The position numbers were made by a program, and so were the translations under genes. Below the pieces are notes generated by a model. It was not told the DNA's origin. It worked only from the letters and a program-made list of their open reading frames with translations, and did not search any database. A stretch of DNA of 64,000 nt from CBDHCC01 sp965261015 (GTDB lineage Bacteria; Pseudomonadota; Alphaproteobacteria; Sphingomonadales; Sphingomonadaceae): contig CBDHCC010000002.1 in NCBI GenBank assembly GCA_965261015.1, positions 558,001-622,000 on the forward strand. The letters are read 5' to 3'. Positions 8,614 to 16,933 of this stretch are shown here, piece by piece. Within the stretch, counting starts at the first letter, position 1. The number at the start of each line of letters is the position of its first letter.

Positions 8614-9612
8614 ATGAGTCGCAAGCCCACGCCCGCCCAGCCGGGCGACCGGTCCCGGGTCGAAGTCACCTTCGACCGCGCCGATCGCCTGACCGAGTTG
8701 TTCGGGCAGTTCGACCAGCACCTCGTCGCCATCGAGAACCGCTTGCGGGTAGCGGTCGCCGCCCGGGGCACCCGGCTGACGATCGAGGGCGAGGCGGAGG
8801 CCGCCGGCCGGGCCCGCGACGTGATTTCCGCGCTCTACACGCGGGTGCGACGCGGGGAGGCGATCGACAGCTCCACAGTCGACGCCGCGATCGCGATGAG
8901 CGACCAACCCGTGCTGGACGGCATCGTGCGCCGCGAGACGGACCATCAGCACCCGATCTCCATCCGCACGCGCAAGAAGACGATCGTGCCGCGCACCCAT
9001 GCCCAGGCGGCGTATATGGAGCAGCTGACCGCCCACGACATCATCTTCTCGCTGGGGCCGGCGGGCACGGGCAAGACCTATCTGGCTGTCGCGCAAGCGG
9101 TCAGCCAGCTGATCACCGGGTCGGTCGACCGCCTGATCCTGTCGCGCCCGGCGGTGGAGGCGGGCGAGCGGCTCGGCTTCCTGCCCGGCGACATGAAGGA
9201 GAAGGTCGACCCCTATCTGCGGCCCCTCTACGACGCCCTCTACGACACGCTGCCGGCCGAACAGGTGGAGCGGCGGATCGCATCGGGAGAGATCGAGATC
9301 GCGCCCATCGCCTTCATGCGCGGGCGAACGCTCGCCGACAGCTTCATCATCCTGGACGAGGCGCAGAACACCACGGTGGCGCAGATGAAGATGTTTCTGA
9401 CCCGCTTCGGCGAGGGCAGCCGGATGGTGGTGTGCGGCGATCCGCAGCAGGTCGACCTGCCGGGCGTGGGCGCCAGCGGCCTGGCGGACGCGGTCGGCCG
9501 GCTGGAGGGTGTGGAGGGCATCGGCACCGCGCGTTTCACCGCCGCCGACGTGGTCCGCCATCCGGTCGTCGGCCGGATCGTGGAGGCGTACGAGGGCACC
9601 GCCGGTGCTTGA
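8614..9612 (+). CDS. PhoH-like P-loop ATPase (YbeZ type)
   Basis: Cytoplasmic ATPase of 332 residues, functionally linked to YbeY in ribosome and RNA quality control. An N-terminal KH-like region precedes the Walker A motif GPAGTGKT (148-155) and Walker B FIILDEAQN. The ATG at 8614 is chosen because homology to PhoH begins there (DRADRLTELFGQ) and the preceding 89 bases after miaB look non-coding. Its stop overlaps the ybeY GTG start by 8 bases. Confidence 0.94.
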   Translation: MSRKPTPAQPGDRSRVEVTFDRADRLTELFGQFDQHLVAIENRLRVAVAARGTRLTIEGEAEAAGRARDVISALYTRVRRGEAIDSSTVDAAIAMSDQPVLDGIVRRETDHQHPISIRTRKKTIVPRTHAQAAYMEQLTAHDIIFSLGPAGTGKTYLAVAQAVSQLITGSVDRLILSRPAVEAGERLGFLPGDMKEKVDPYLRPLYDALYDTLPAEQVERRIASGEIEIAPIAFMRGRTLADSFIILDEAQNTTVAQMKMFLTRFGEGSRMVVCGDPQQVDLPGVGASGLADAVGRLEGVEGIGTARFTAADVVRHPVVGRIVEAYEGTAGA

Positions 9613-10105
9613 CGTCCACGCGGAGGTGGAGCCCGGTTGGCCGGACGACGACTGGCAGACGCTGGCCGAACGCGCGGTCGAGGCGGCGGTGCTCGGCTCT
9701 CCGCACTCTCGCTTCGCGACCGCGCCCTTCGTCACCGAAGTCGCGGTGCGACTGACGGACGATGCGGAGGTGCAGCGGCTGAACAAGGCGTTTCGGGGCA
9801 AGGACGCGCCCACGGACGTGCTGTCCTTTCCCATGATCCAGCCGGACCTGCTGGACGCGCAGTCGAACACCGACGACGGCGAGGTCATCCTGGGCGACAT
9901 CGCGCTGGCGGCCGGTGTCGTGGTGCGCGCGGCGGGCGACAAGGGCCTTTCGCTGACCGACCATGTCACGCACCTTGTGGTCCACGGCACGCTGCACCTG
10001 CTAGGGTTCGAACATGGCGACGCCGCGCAGGCCGACGCCATGGAGCGGATCGAACGCGAGGTCCTGGAACGCCTGGGCATCGCCGATCCTTATGCGGACG
10101 CCTGA
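9605..10105 (+). CDS. ybeY: Endoribonuclease YbeY (rRNA maturation factor)
   Basis: Zinc-dependent endoribonuclease needed for 16S rRNA 3-prime processing and 70S quality control. The metal triad is in HGTLHLLGFEHG (His127, His131, His137); the usual YDH is FEH here, which keeps the histidine. GTG start at 9605 overlaps the end of the PhoH-like gene by 8 bases, fitting the conserved phoH-ybeY-corC operon. Length 166 is normal. Confidence 0.95.
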   Translation: MLDVHAEVEPGWPDDDWQTLAERAVEAAVLGSPHSRFATAPFVTEVAVRLTDDAEVQRLNKAFRGKDAPTDVLSFPMIQPDLLDAQSNTDDGEVILGDIALAAGVVVRAAGDKGLSLTDHVTHLVVHGTLHLLGFEHGDAAQADAMERIEREVLERLGIADPYADA

Positions 10106-10124
10106 GGGAGGGGCACGACAGATC

Positions 10125-11015
10125 ATGGGAGACCCTTCGAGTCCGGAGACCGGATTCCTGGATCGGCTGAAACGAGCCATCGGTGTTCCCGCGACGGACG
10201 GCTCGCTGCGCGCGCAGTTAGAAGAGGCGATCGACGAGCATGAGGGGGAGGAAGAGGAACCCGACGGGTCGGTGGCGACCGACGACCTGCTGCCGATCGA
10301 ACGGCAGATGCTTCGCAACCTGCTGCACTTCAACGAACGGACGGCGGACGACGTGGCGGTGCCGCGGTCCGACATCGTTGCCGTGGCCGCGGACACGCCC
10401 TTCGCCGACCTGGTCGCCCTCTTCGCGGAGGCGGAGCATTCCCGCCTGCCGGTCTTCCGCGACACGCTGGACGATGTCGTGGGCATGGTTCACGTGAAGG
10501 ATGTCTTCAAGCGCCTGGCCGCTCCGGGCGATGACGATTGGATCGATCTGGTCCGACAGCCGCTCTACGTTCCCGAATCCATGCCGGTGATCGACTTGCT
10601 GGCGGAGATGCGGGCGAAACGCACGCACCTGGCGATCGTGCTGGACGAGTATTCCGGAACGGAGGGCCTCGTGACGATCGAGGATCTGGTCGAGGAGATC
10701 GTCGGCGAGATCGAGGACGAGCATGACGACGAACCGATCCCCTCGCTCGTCCAGATCGCGCCGGGCGTCTGGGACGCGGACGCGCGCACCGAACTGCGCG
10801 AGGTGGCGGACACGATCGACCCCGCGCTGGCCAAAATCGAGGAGGACGTGGATACGTTGGGCGGGCTGGCCTATGCGCTCGCCGACCGCGTGCCGGCCCT
10901 GGGCGAATTGGTGGAGCATCCGTCCGGCTGGCGCCTGGAGGTGGTCGCGGCGGAACCCAAGCGGATCACCCGGCTGAAGCTCCACGCCCCCGCAGCCCCC
11001 GTCGCCGACCTTTAG
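10125..11015 (+). CDS. corC: CorC/HlyC-type CBS-domain protein
   Basis: Soluble protein of 296 residues with two CBS domains (about 70-190, motif MVHVKDVFK and a second block ending TIEDLVEEIVGEI) and a C-terminal CorC_HlyC domain. It lacks the CNNM membrane domain, so it matches CorC, associated with Mg/Co efflux, and not the full transporters. It sits between ybeY and lnt positions of the conserved cluster. The ATG at 10125 is preferred, with GGGAGGGGC upstream. Confidence 0.9.
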   Translation: MGDPSSPETGFLDRLKRAIGVPATDGSLRAQLEEAIDEHEGEEEEPDGSVATDDLLPIERQMLRNLLHFNERTADDVAVPRSDIVAVAADTPFADLVALFAEAEHSRLPVFRDTLDDVVGMVHVKDVFKRLAAPGDDDWIDLVRQPLYVPESMPVIDLLAEMRAKRTHLAIVLDEYSGTEGLVTIEDLVEEIVGEIEDEHDDEPIPSLVQIAPGVWDADARTELREVADTIDPALAKIEEDVDTLGGLAYALADRVPALGELVEHPSGWRLEVVAAEPKRITRLKLHAPAAPVADL

Positions 11016-11086
11016 TCGCGGGCTGATCGGGCCGTTGGCCGCACGCCCGGCTTGACCCGCCGGGTCGCGAGTCCCATCCACCACCC

Positions 11087-12418
11087 ATGCTGAAGCATGT
11101 GTGGCGCGTCGCCCTTCTGTTCGTCGTCCTTGCGGGCCTGGCCGGCTGGTGGCTGTCCCGTCCCACGCCGGCCCAATACACGACGGAGCAATTGAGCGGC
11201 GTGGACCCGGTGATCGCCACTCCGCACACACGGTTGATCCCCAATGTCGTGGTCCCCGACGTGGTCGGCTGGAGCGGGTCCGAAGCACCCGCCCCGGCCG
11301 CCGGCCTGGCGGTCCGACCGTTCGCCACCGGCCTGGACCATCCGCGCAACCTGCTCGTGCTGGCGAACGGCGACGTGCTGGTGGCCGAAAGCGCGGCCCC
11401 TCCGAAAACCGGATCCGGGGGGCTGCGCGACTGGGTCGCCGGTCTTCTGATGAGCAAAGCGACCGGCGGTGCCACGTCCGCCAATCGCGTGACGCTCTTG
11501 CGGGACACGGACGGCGACGGCCGCGCCGACCAGCGCACCGCCCTGATCGCGACCGGCCTCAACTCGCCCTTCGGCCTCGCTTACAAGGCGGGGACGCTGT
11601 TCGTGGCGAACACGGACAGCCTGATGGCCTACCCGTTCACGCCCGGCCAGACCCGCGTCGGACCCGGGCAGAAGCTGATGGACCTGCCGGCCAACGCCCC
11701 GAACTACCACTGGACCAGGGACGTTGTCGCGTCGGACGACGGGGGGACGTTGTGGATCACCGTGGGGTCCAACAGCAATGTCGGAGAGGACGGGTACGAG
11801 GCGGAGGCGAATCGCGCCAACGTGCTGGAATTGGACCGGACGCGCGGCCGCGTGCGGGTCTGGACCGCGGGCATGCGCAACCCGACCCACCTGGCCGTCG
11901 ACCCGCGCACCAATCGGTTGTGGGCGGTGGTGAACGAGCGCGACGAGTTGGGGTCCGACCTCGTGCCCGATTACCTGGCGGAGGCGGAGTTCGGGGCCAA
12001 TTTCGGCTGGCCCGGCTATTACTGGGGCGGCTACGAGGATCAGCGGGTGCCGACCCGGAACCCCGCCCTGAAGAGCTACATTCGCCGGCCCGACTATGCG
12101 CTCGGCGCGCACACCGCTCCTCTGGGCCTGACCTTCGCGCGCGACCTGCGTTTCGGTCCGCGGTTCGCGCGCGGGGCGTTCGTGGCGCGGCACGGGTCGT
12201 GGAACCGCTCGCCCGCCGCGGGCTACGACGTCGTCTTCGTGCCGTTCCGCGACACCGGCTATCCTGCGGGCAAGCCGGTCGCGGTGCTAAGCGGGTTTCT
12301 CAATGCGGACGGCGATGCGCGAGGCCGGCCCACGGGGGTGGCGCTGGACGCCGGCGGCGGTCTGCTGGTGGCCGACGACGCGGGCAATCGGATCTGGCGC
12401 GTGACGGCCGCGCGCTGA
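11087..12418 (+). CDS. Membrane-anchored sorbosone dehydrogenase-like sugar dehydrogenase
   Basis: Predicted PQQ-type beta-propeller dehydrogenase of 443 residues facing the periplasm. A single N-terminal membrane helix (residues 5-23, WRVALLFVVLAGLAGWWL) anchors it; propeller repeats follow, with blocks FATGLDHPRNLLVLANGDVLVAES, TGLNSPFGLAYK, GMRNPTHLAVDP and FVARHGSWNRSP typical of the L-sorbosone dehydrogenase group. It interrupts the otherwise conserved corC-lnt neighbourhood. The sugar or aldose substrate and need for PQQ are inferred from family only; no PQQ biosynthesis genes are in the window. Confidence 0.85.
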   Translation: MLKHVWRVALLFVVLAGLAGWWLSRPTPAQYTTEQLSGVDPVIATPHTRLIPNVVVPDVVGWSGSEAPAPAAGLAVRPFATGLDHPRNLLVLANGDVLVAESAAPPKTGSGGLRDWVAGLLMSKATGGATSANRVTLLRDTDGDGRADQRTALIATGLNSPFGLAYKAGTLFVANTDSLMAYPFTPGQTRVGPGQKLMDLPANAPNYHWTRDVVASDDGGTLWITVGSNSNVGEDGYEAEANRANVLELDRTRGRVRVWTAGMRNPTHLAVDPRTNRLWAVVNERDELGSDLVPDYLAEAEFGANFGWPGYYWGGYEDQRVPTRNPALKSYIRRPDYALGAHTAPLGLTFARDLRFGPRFARGAFVARHGSWNRSPAAGYDVVFVPFRDTGYPAGKPVAVLSGFLNADGDARGRPTGVALDAGGGLLVADDAGNRIWRVTAAR

Positions 12419-12425
12419 CCCCCGA

Positions 12426-12845
12426 TCAGCGCGCGAACAGCTGACCGTCGACCGCGAAGGCCTTGAACTCCAGCGCATTGCCGGCGGGATCGCGCAGGAA
12501 GAAGGTCGCCTGTTCCCCCGGCCGACCGACGAAACGGACCTGCGGCGGCAGCACGAACACGGCCCCGGCGTCTCGCAGCCGATCGGCCAACCACCGCCAG
12601 CGGTCCATCGTCAGCACGACGCCGAAATGCGGCACGGGCACGCCGTGGCCATCGACCGCCTGAACCCCGCGGTCGCCGCCTGCGCCATCGACCTGATGGA
12701 CCACCAGTTGATGCCCCTCCAGCGAGAAGTCGATCCACCGCTCGTCGCTCCGTCCCTCCGGGCAACCCAGCACATCGCCGTAGAACTGGCGGGCGGCGGC
12801 GAGGTCGTCGACGGGGATCGCCAGATGAAAGGGCCTCAGCGCCAT
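12426..12845 (-). CDS. VOC family (glyoxalase/dioxygenase-fold) protein
   Basis: Small vicinal-oxygen-chelate fold protein of 139 residues with paired beta-alpha-beta-beta-beta units: FHLAIPVDDLAAARQFYGDVLG at the start and FFLRDPAGNALEFKAF near the end. Metal-ligand candidates are His8, His in VPHFGVVL and the terminal Glu in ALEFK. Function within VOC (lyase, dioxygenase or resistance) cannot be fixed. It lies antisense, tail to tail with the sorbosone dehydrogenase gene (7-base gap) and divergent from lnt. Confidence 0.9.
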   Translation of the reverse strand: MALRPFHLAIPVDDLAAARQFYGDVLGCPEGRSDERWIDFSLEGHQLVVHQVDGAGGDRGVQAVDGHGVPVPHFGVVLTMDRWRWLADRLRDAGAVFVLPPQVRFVGRPGEQATFFLRDPAGNALEFKAFAVDGQLFAR

Positions 12846-12972
12846 GGTCGCCGATCTGCCGGCGACCGACGGGCGGCGTCAAGTCGGTGGCTGCCCCGGA
12901 GTGGTCCGCCGTTACGGCGAGCGGGGCAGTTTGCGGTGGAGGTGCGGCGGGAGCGCTGATACGGCGTCGGGC

Positions 12973-14478
12973 ATGCACCGACCGACATTCCGCACGCTCG
13001 CCTGTTTGGGGGGTGGGGCCATCGCGGCGTGCGGGTTCGCCCCGCTGGCGCTCTGGCCCTTGACGCTGGTCGGCGTCGGCGTGCTTGCCTGGGTGATCTA
13101 CCAGTCCGCTGGCCCCGGCGCGGCGTTCCGGGCGGGCTGGGTGTGGAGTGTGGCGCACTTCACCGTGGCGTTGAACTGGATCGCCCACGCCTTTTCCTAT
13201 CAGGACGCGATGCCGCACTGGTTCGGCTATGGCGCGGTGGTGGGGCTGTCGTTCTATCTGGCGGTCTTTCCGGCCGTGGCGATGGCCGTCGCGCGCTGGG
13301 CGGGGCGCAACCGCCCGGTGCCTTTCGCCTTCGCCTTCGCCGCGGCCTGGACGCTTGGCGAGTGGGTGCGCGGCGTCGCGTTCACCGGCTTTGCGTGGGA
13401 TCCACTGGGCACCGCGTCGCTCAGCATCGGCAGACTGTCGCAACTGGCCCCCGCGATCGGCACCTATGGGCTGACCGCGCTCCTGGCGCTCGCCGCGGCG
13501 GCCCTGTGGCTCCTGTTCGCCGGTTGGCGGACCGTGTCGGCCACGATCCTGGCCGCCCTGGCCGTTGCGGCGGTGGTGCCCCTGCCGCTCGCCAGCCCGC
13601 TGGTGAGCGCCGCCGGTCCGACCACCGTCGTCGTCCAGCCCAACTTCAGCCAGGACGCGAAGCACGGGCCCGACTATGCGCAGCGCGCGTGGGCACGCCA
13701 GATCGCGCTCACCCGCGCGGCCCGCACGCCGGCGGGGCCGCGCCTGATCCTGTGGCCGGAAGGTGCGATCGAGGAACCGCCCTTCGAGGACCCGGGCGTG
13801 GGCGCGCGAGTGAACCGGCTGCTGCGGGCCGGCGACGTCCTGATGGCGGGCGGCATCACGCTGGAACGCGACCGGTTCGGCATCGCGCGATCCGCGACCA
13901 ACAGTGTCTTCGGCTTCGACGCGGCCGGGCGGGTCACCGGCCGCTACGACAAGGCGCACCTCGTCCCCTATGGCGAGTATCTGCCCATGCCCCGATTGCT
14001 GGGCGCGCTGGGGCTGGCGCGCCTGGTGCCGGGCAGCATCTATTACGCGCCCGGACCCGGACCACGCGGCGTCGATGTCGCGGGCGTGGGGCGGATCGCG
14101 GTGCAGATCTGTTACGAGATCATCTTTTCCGGCCAGGTGATCGACCCCGACCGGCGCCCACGGGCGCTGTTCAACCCGTCCAACGACGCCTGGTTCGGTG
14201 CCTGGGGCCCGCCCCAGCATCTGGCGCAGGCGCGGATGCGGGCGCGGGAAGAGGGCGTGCCGATCGTGCGGTCCACCACCAACGGCATTTCCGCCGTGAT
14301 CGGCGCGGACGGGGCGCTGGTCGCCACCCTGCCCCGCCACGCCGCCGGGGCGATCGTGGAGCCGCTGCCACCGGCCCGGGCGGCCACGCTGTTCGCCCGG
14401 TTGGGCAATCGCCTGCCGCTTGGCCTGTGCCTGCTGGTTCTGCTCGCCGCCGTTGCCTTGGCGCGGCGGCGAGTCTAA
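12973..14478 (+). CDS. lnt: Apolipoprotein N-acyltransferase
   Basis: Inner-membrane enzyme that adds the third acyl chain to lipoproteins. About six to seven N-terminal membrane segments (residues 10-215) precede the nitrilase domain with the triad Glu263 (LWPEGAI), Lys327 (YDKAHLVPYGEYLP) and Cys380 (VQICYEII); a last membrane helix ends the 501-residue protein. The ATG at 12973 gives the expected N-terminus; an upstream in-frame ATG at 12844 would add a 43-residue stretch without hydrophobic character. Confidence 0.95.
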   Translation: MHRPTFRTLACLGGGAIAACGFAPLALWPLTLVGVGVLAWVIYQSAGPGAAFRAGWVWSVAHFTVALNWIAHAFSYQDAMPHWFGYGAVVGLSFYLAVFPAVAMAVARWAGRNRPVPFAFAFAAAWTLGEWVRGVAFTGFAWDPLGTASLSIGRLSQLAPAIGTYGLTALLALAAAALWLLFAGWRTVSATILAALAVAAVVPLPLASPLVSAAGPTTVVVQPNFSQDAKHGPDYAQRAWARQIALTRAARTPAGPRLILWPEGAIEEPPFEDPGVGARVNRLLRAGDVLMAGGITLERDRFGIARSATNSVFGFDAAGRVTGRYDKAHLVPYGEYLPMPRLLGALGLARLVPGSIYYAPGPGPRGVDVAGVGRIAVQICYEIIFSGQVIDPDRRPRALFNPSNDAWFGAWGPPQHLAQARMRAREEGVPIVRSTTNGISAVIGADGALVATLPRHAAGAIVEPLPPARAATLFARLGNRLPLGLCLLVLLAAVALARRRV

Positions 14479-14488
14479 GGCCCGCGAC

Positions 14489-14508
14489 ATATAAAGCTTT
14501 CTTTATAT
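14489..14508. promoter_or_regulatory. Perfect palindrome before metK, candidate SahR-type operator
   Basis: ATATAAAG (14489-14496), a 4-base centre, then CTTTATAT (14501-14508): perfect 8-base arms in an otherwise very GC-rich setting, 30 bases before the metK start. It resembles, from memory, the operator of SahR, an ArsR-family regulator of SAM-cycle genes in Proteobacteria. The 60-base gap is too small for a SAM riboswitch plus promoter, so protein control is more likely. Confidence 0.6.
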
Positions 14509-14538
14509 CCCCTTCATCCAGCCGGGATCGCACCACCC

Positions 14539-15768
14539 ATGCGCAACGATTTTCTGTTCACCTCCGAATCCGTGTCCGAAGGCCATCCGGACAAGGTGGC
14601 CGATCAGATCTCCGACGCCATCGTCGACCTGTTCCTGTCCAAGGACCCGCAGGCGCGCGTCGCGTGCGAGACGATGACGACCACCAACCGGGTGGTGCTG
14701 GCCGGCGAGATCCGCGCGAAGGGCGTGTTCGAACAGCCCGCCGGCTGGGCCGAGGGCGTCGAGGCCGAGATCGAGCAGACGGTCCGCGGCGTGGTCCGGC
14801 GCATCGGGTATGAACAGGACGGCTTCCATTGGGAAACGCTGACCTTCGAGAACCACCTGCACGGCCAATCGGACGAGATCGCGATGGGCGTGGACGCGGC
14901 CGGCAACAAGGACGAGGGCGCGGGCGACCAGGGCATCATGTTCGGCTATGCCTGCACCGAGACGGACGAGCTGGCGCCCGCCACCCTCCACTATTCCCAC
15001 CGCATCCTGGAGCGGATGGCCGCCGACCGCCATTCGGGCGCCGCGCCGTTCCTTCAACCCGACGCCAAGAGCCAGCTGACGCTCCGCTATGTCGACGGCC
15101 GGCCGGTCGCCTGCACCGCGGTCGTCGTGTCCACCCAGCACGAGCGCGGCTTCAGCGAGAAGGGTGAGAACGCCGATCCGACCAAATACGCCCGGCTGAC
15201 CGACTATGTGAACGGCGTGCTGGCCGACGTGCTGCCCGACGGCTGGCTGTCCGACGACACCGCCATCTACATCAACCCGACCGGCGCCTTTGAGATCGGC
15301 GGGCCGGACGGCGATGCGGGCCTGACCGGCCGCAAGATCATCGTGGACACCTATGGCGGCGCGGCCCCGCACGGCGGCGGAGCGTTTTCGGGCAAGGATC
15401 CGACCAAGGTCGACCGGTCGGCCGCCTACGTCGCGCGCTATATGGCGAAGAACGTGGTCGCCGCCGGCCTGGCGACGCGCTGCACCATCCAGCTGTCCTA
15501 CGCCATCGGCGTGTCGGAGCCGCTGTCGCTCTATGTCGACACGCACGGCACCGGCACCGTCGCCGACGAAGCCATCGAGCGCGCGCTGCGCGACACGGTG
15601 GCGCTCACCCCGCGCGGCATCCGTGAGCATCTTGGGCTGAACAAGCCGATCTACGAGACCACCGCCGCCTACGGCCATTTCGGGCGCACGGCGGAGGGCG
15701 ACCGCTTCCCGTGGGAGCGCACGGACCTGGTGGAGCGACTCAAGGCGGCGTTGGGTGACACACACTAA
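14539..15768 (+). CDS. metK: S-adenosylmethionine synthase
   Basis: Makes SAM from methionine and ATP. The N-terminus FTSESVSEGHPDKVADQISD is the diagnostic methionine/ATP-binding segment, GAGDQGIMFGYA carries the first signature, and GGGAFSGKDPTKVDRSAAY the second. Length 409 includes the small insertions typical of alphaproteobacterial MetK. It follows lnt by 60 bases, which hold a perfect palindrome likely to control it. Downstream lies a repeat-rich gap that separates it from a convergent lipoprotein gene. Confidence 0.97.
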   Translation: MRNDFLFTSESVSEGHPDKVADQISDAIVDLFLSKDPQARVACETMTTTNRVVLAGEIRAKGVFEQPAGWAEGVEAEIEQTVRGVVRRIGYEQDGFHWETLTFENHLHGQSDEIAMGVDAAGNKDEGAGDQGIMFGYACTETDELAPATLHYSHRILERMAADRHSGAAPFLQPDAKSQLTLRYVDGRPVACTAVVVSTQHERGFSEKGENADPTKYARLTDYVNGVLADVLPDGWLSDDTAIYINPTGAFEIGGPDGDAGLTGRKIIVDTYGGAAPHGGGAFSGKDPTKVDRSAAYVARYMAKNVVAAGLATRCTIQLSYAIGVSEPLSLYVDTHGTGTVADEAIERALRDTVALTPRGIREHLGLNKPIYETTAAYGHFGRTAEGDRFPWERTDLVERLKAALGDTH

Positions 15769-15840
15769 GCCCCTCCCCTGATGGGAGGAACCGCGAACTG
15801 GCCGCCACCCCTTTCGTCGTCCCCGCGCGTCTTCGCCGTC

Positions 15841-15920
15841 CCCGCCTCTCTATCGCCGTCCCCGCCTCTCCATCGCCGTCCCCGCCTCTCCACCGTCATC
15901 CCCGCCTCTCCACCGTCATC
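15841..15920. repeat. Four tandem copies of a 20-base repeat
   Basis: Exact 20-base period, each copy starting CCCGCCTCTC: copies at 15841, 15861, 15881 and 15901. The first two end GCCGTC and the last two end CGTCATC. The last copy leads directly into the REP-like element (GTCATCCCCGCG...), so the array looks like expansion of the element's own GTC(ATC)CCCGC edge. There are no spacers, so it is not CRISPR. Confidence 0.9.
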
Positions 15921-16010
15921 CCCGCGAAGGCGGGGATCCAGGCACCCCATGGCGGACGCAGGCGCTGCCGGGTCGAGTGGACTCTGGATCCAGGCTGTCG
16001 CGGGGATGAC
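15915..16010. repeat. REP-like inverted repeat pair (GTCATCCCCGCG family)
   Basis: GTCATCCCCGCG (15915-15926) is perfectly matched by CGCGGGGATGAC (15999-16010), with GGATCCAGG on the inner side of the left unit and CTGGATCCAGG on the right. Such pairs are common between genes in sphingomonads. It can fold into a long hairpin and may act as a two-way terminator. A related pair occurs at 43474-43552. Confidence 0.8.
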
Positions 16011-16069
16011 GATCTTCGAAATGCGCTGCGGCCCCCTTCAGGTGAGGGGCTTGCCTTTGCGCCTCACAG

Positions 16070-16933
16070 TCACCCGCCTCCCACCGTCCAGGCCAGCAGC
16101 GGCTCGGTCTGCACTACCGCGCCGTCCCGGGCCACCGTCAGAGTCGCCGCGGCGGGGTCGAGCCGGTATTCGTAGTCCCCGTTGCGGAACGCATAGGCCC
16201 CGCCCCGCTCACGCCCGCCGGTCAGGTCGAGCGACGCCTCCGTCCCCCGCTCGGGCGTGGAGGTACTGAGCGAGGCCAACTTCGCCCCATCGTCGAAGGT
16301 GCGATAGCGCAGCGGCCCCTGATCGCCGCCGCCCGTCACCAGGACGGTGCGGCGCGGCGTCACCGCCAGCAGGCGGGTGTGCGGAGCCCACCGGCACTCG
16401 CTGTTCGCCCCCTCCAGCGTGACGGAGCGCACGGTGGGCACGGTGTTGCCGGCCAGTATGCCGACATTCAGGGCGTGCAGGTCGCCGATCGTCCGTCCGC
16501 CGGACGAGAGCGGGAAGTGGATGTTGCCCGCGCCGGGGTCCCCTGGCCCAACCGTCACGGGGCGGCGGGTCGGCGGCGCGCCATCGGGGAGCGTCACCAG
16601 ATCGGCCGCGCCATCCGAGTCGGGGACCGTGATCGCCAACGCCGCCGGACGGTCCAGGGCGTCGCACAGGAACAGCGCGCGCCGCCGCCCGCCCGCCATC
16701 GCCACCACCGTCCGCGATCCCGCGTCCAGCCTCCAGAACTCGGTCGCCGACCGACCCGCGACGGTTGGGGCGGGAGCGGCGCTGCCGGCGGAGCGCGCGG
16801 GCCGATCCGGTGCGCCGGCGGGGGCCGGGTCGGCCGGTGCGCCCGAATCGCACCCCGTCAGCACCGCCACCGCAAACCCCAGGGTCGCCGCGCCTTTTGC
16901 CCGCCCGATCCCTTCGCTAATGCGCCAGCCCAT
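16070..16933 (-). CDS. Putative lipoprotein of unknown function
   Basis: Not recognised as a named family. A 287-residue protein with a lipoprotein signal (GFAVAVLTGC, lipidated Cys at about residue 28), followed by a Pro/Ala/Gly-rich linker (to about 65) and a predicted beta-rich globular domain that includes two cysteines (FLCDALD and SECRWAP), possibly disulfide-bonded in the periplasm. The start ATG (16931-16933) physically overlaps the trmB ATG on the other strand; no good downstream start exists, so if trmB starts correctly this gene has no upstream leader outside trmB. Confidence 0.7.
   Translation of the reverse strand: MGWRISEGIGRAKGAATLGFAVAVLTGCDSGAPADPAPAGAPDRPARSAGSAAPAPTVAGRSATEFWRLDAGSRTVVAMAGGRRRALFLCDALDRPAALAITVPDSDGAADLVTLPDGAPPTRRPVTVGPGDPGAGNIHFPLSSGGRTIGDLHALNVGILAGNTVPTVRSVTLEGANSECRWAPHTRLLAVTPRRTVLVTGGGDQGPLRYRTFDDGAKLASLSTSTPERGTEASLDLTGGRERGGAYAFRNGDYEYRLDPAAATLTVARDGAVVQTEPLLAWTVGGG

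Larger units (their letters stand above)
15769..16069. other. Repeat-filled gap between metK and a convergent lipoprotein gene
   Basis: These 301 bases hold no supported gene. They contain four 20-base tandem repeats that run straight into a REP-like inverted repeat (each listed separately). The gap probably serves as the shared 3-prime region of two convergent genes. Confidence 0.7.

Noticed and set aside
14479..14538. SAM riboswitch before metK
   Set aside because: Only 60 bases are free and they hold a palindrome; no SAM-I, SAM-II or SAM/SAH core could be fitted.
15841..15920. CRISPR array
   Set aside because: The repeats are contiguous with no unique spacers, and no cas genes are near.
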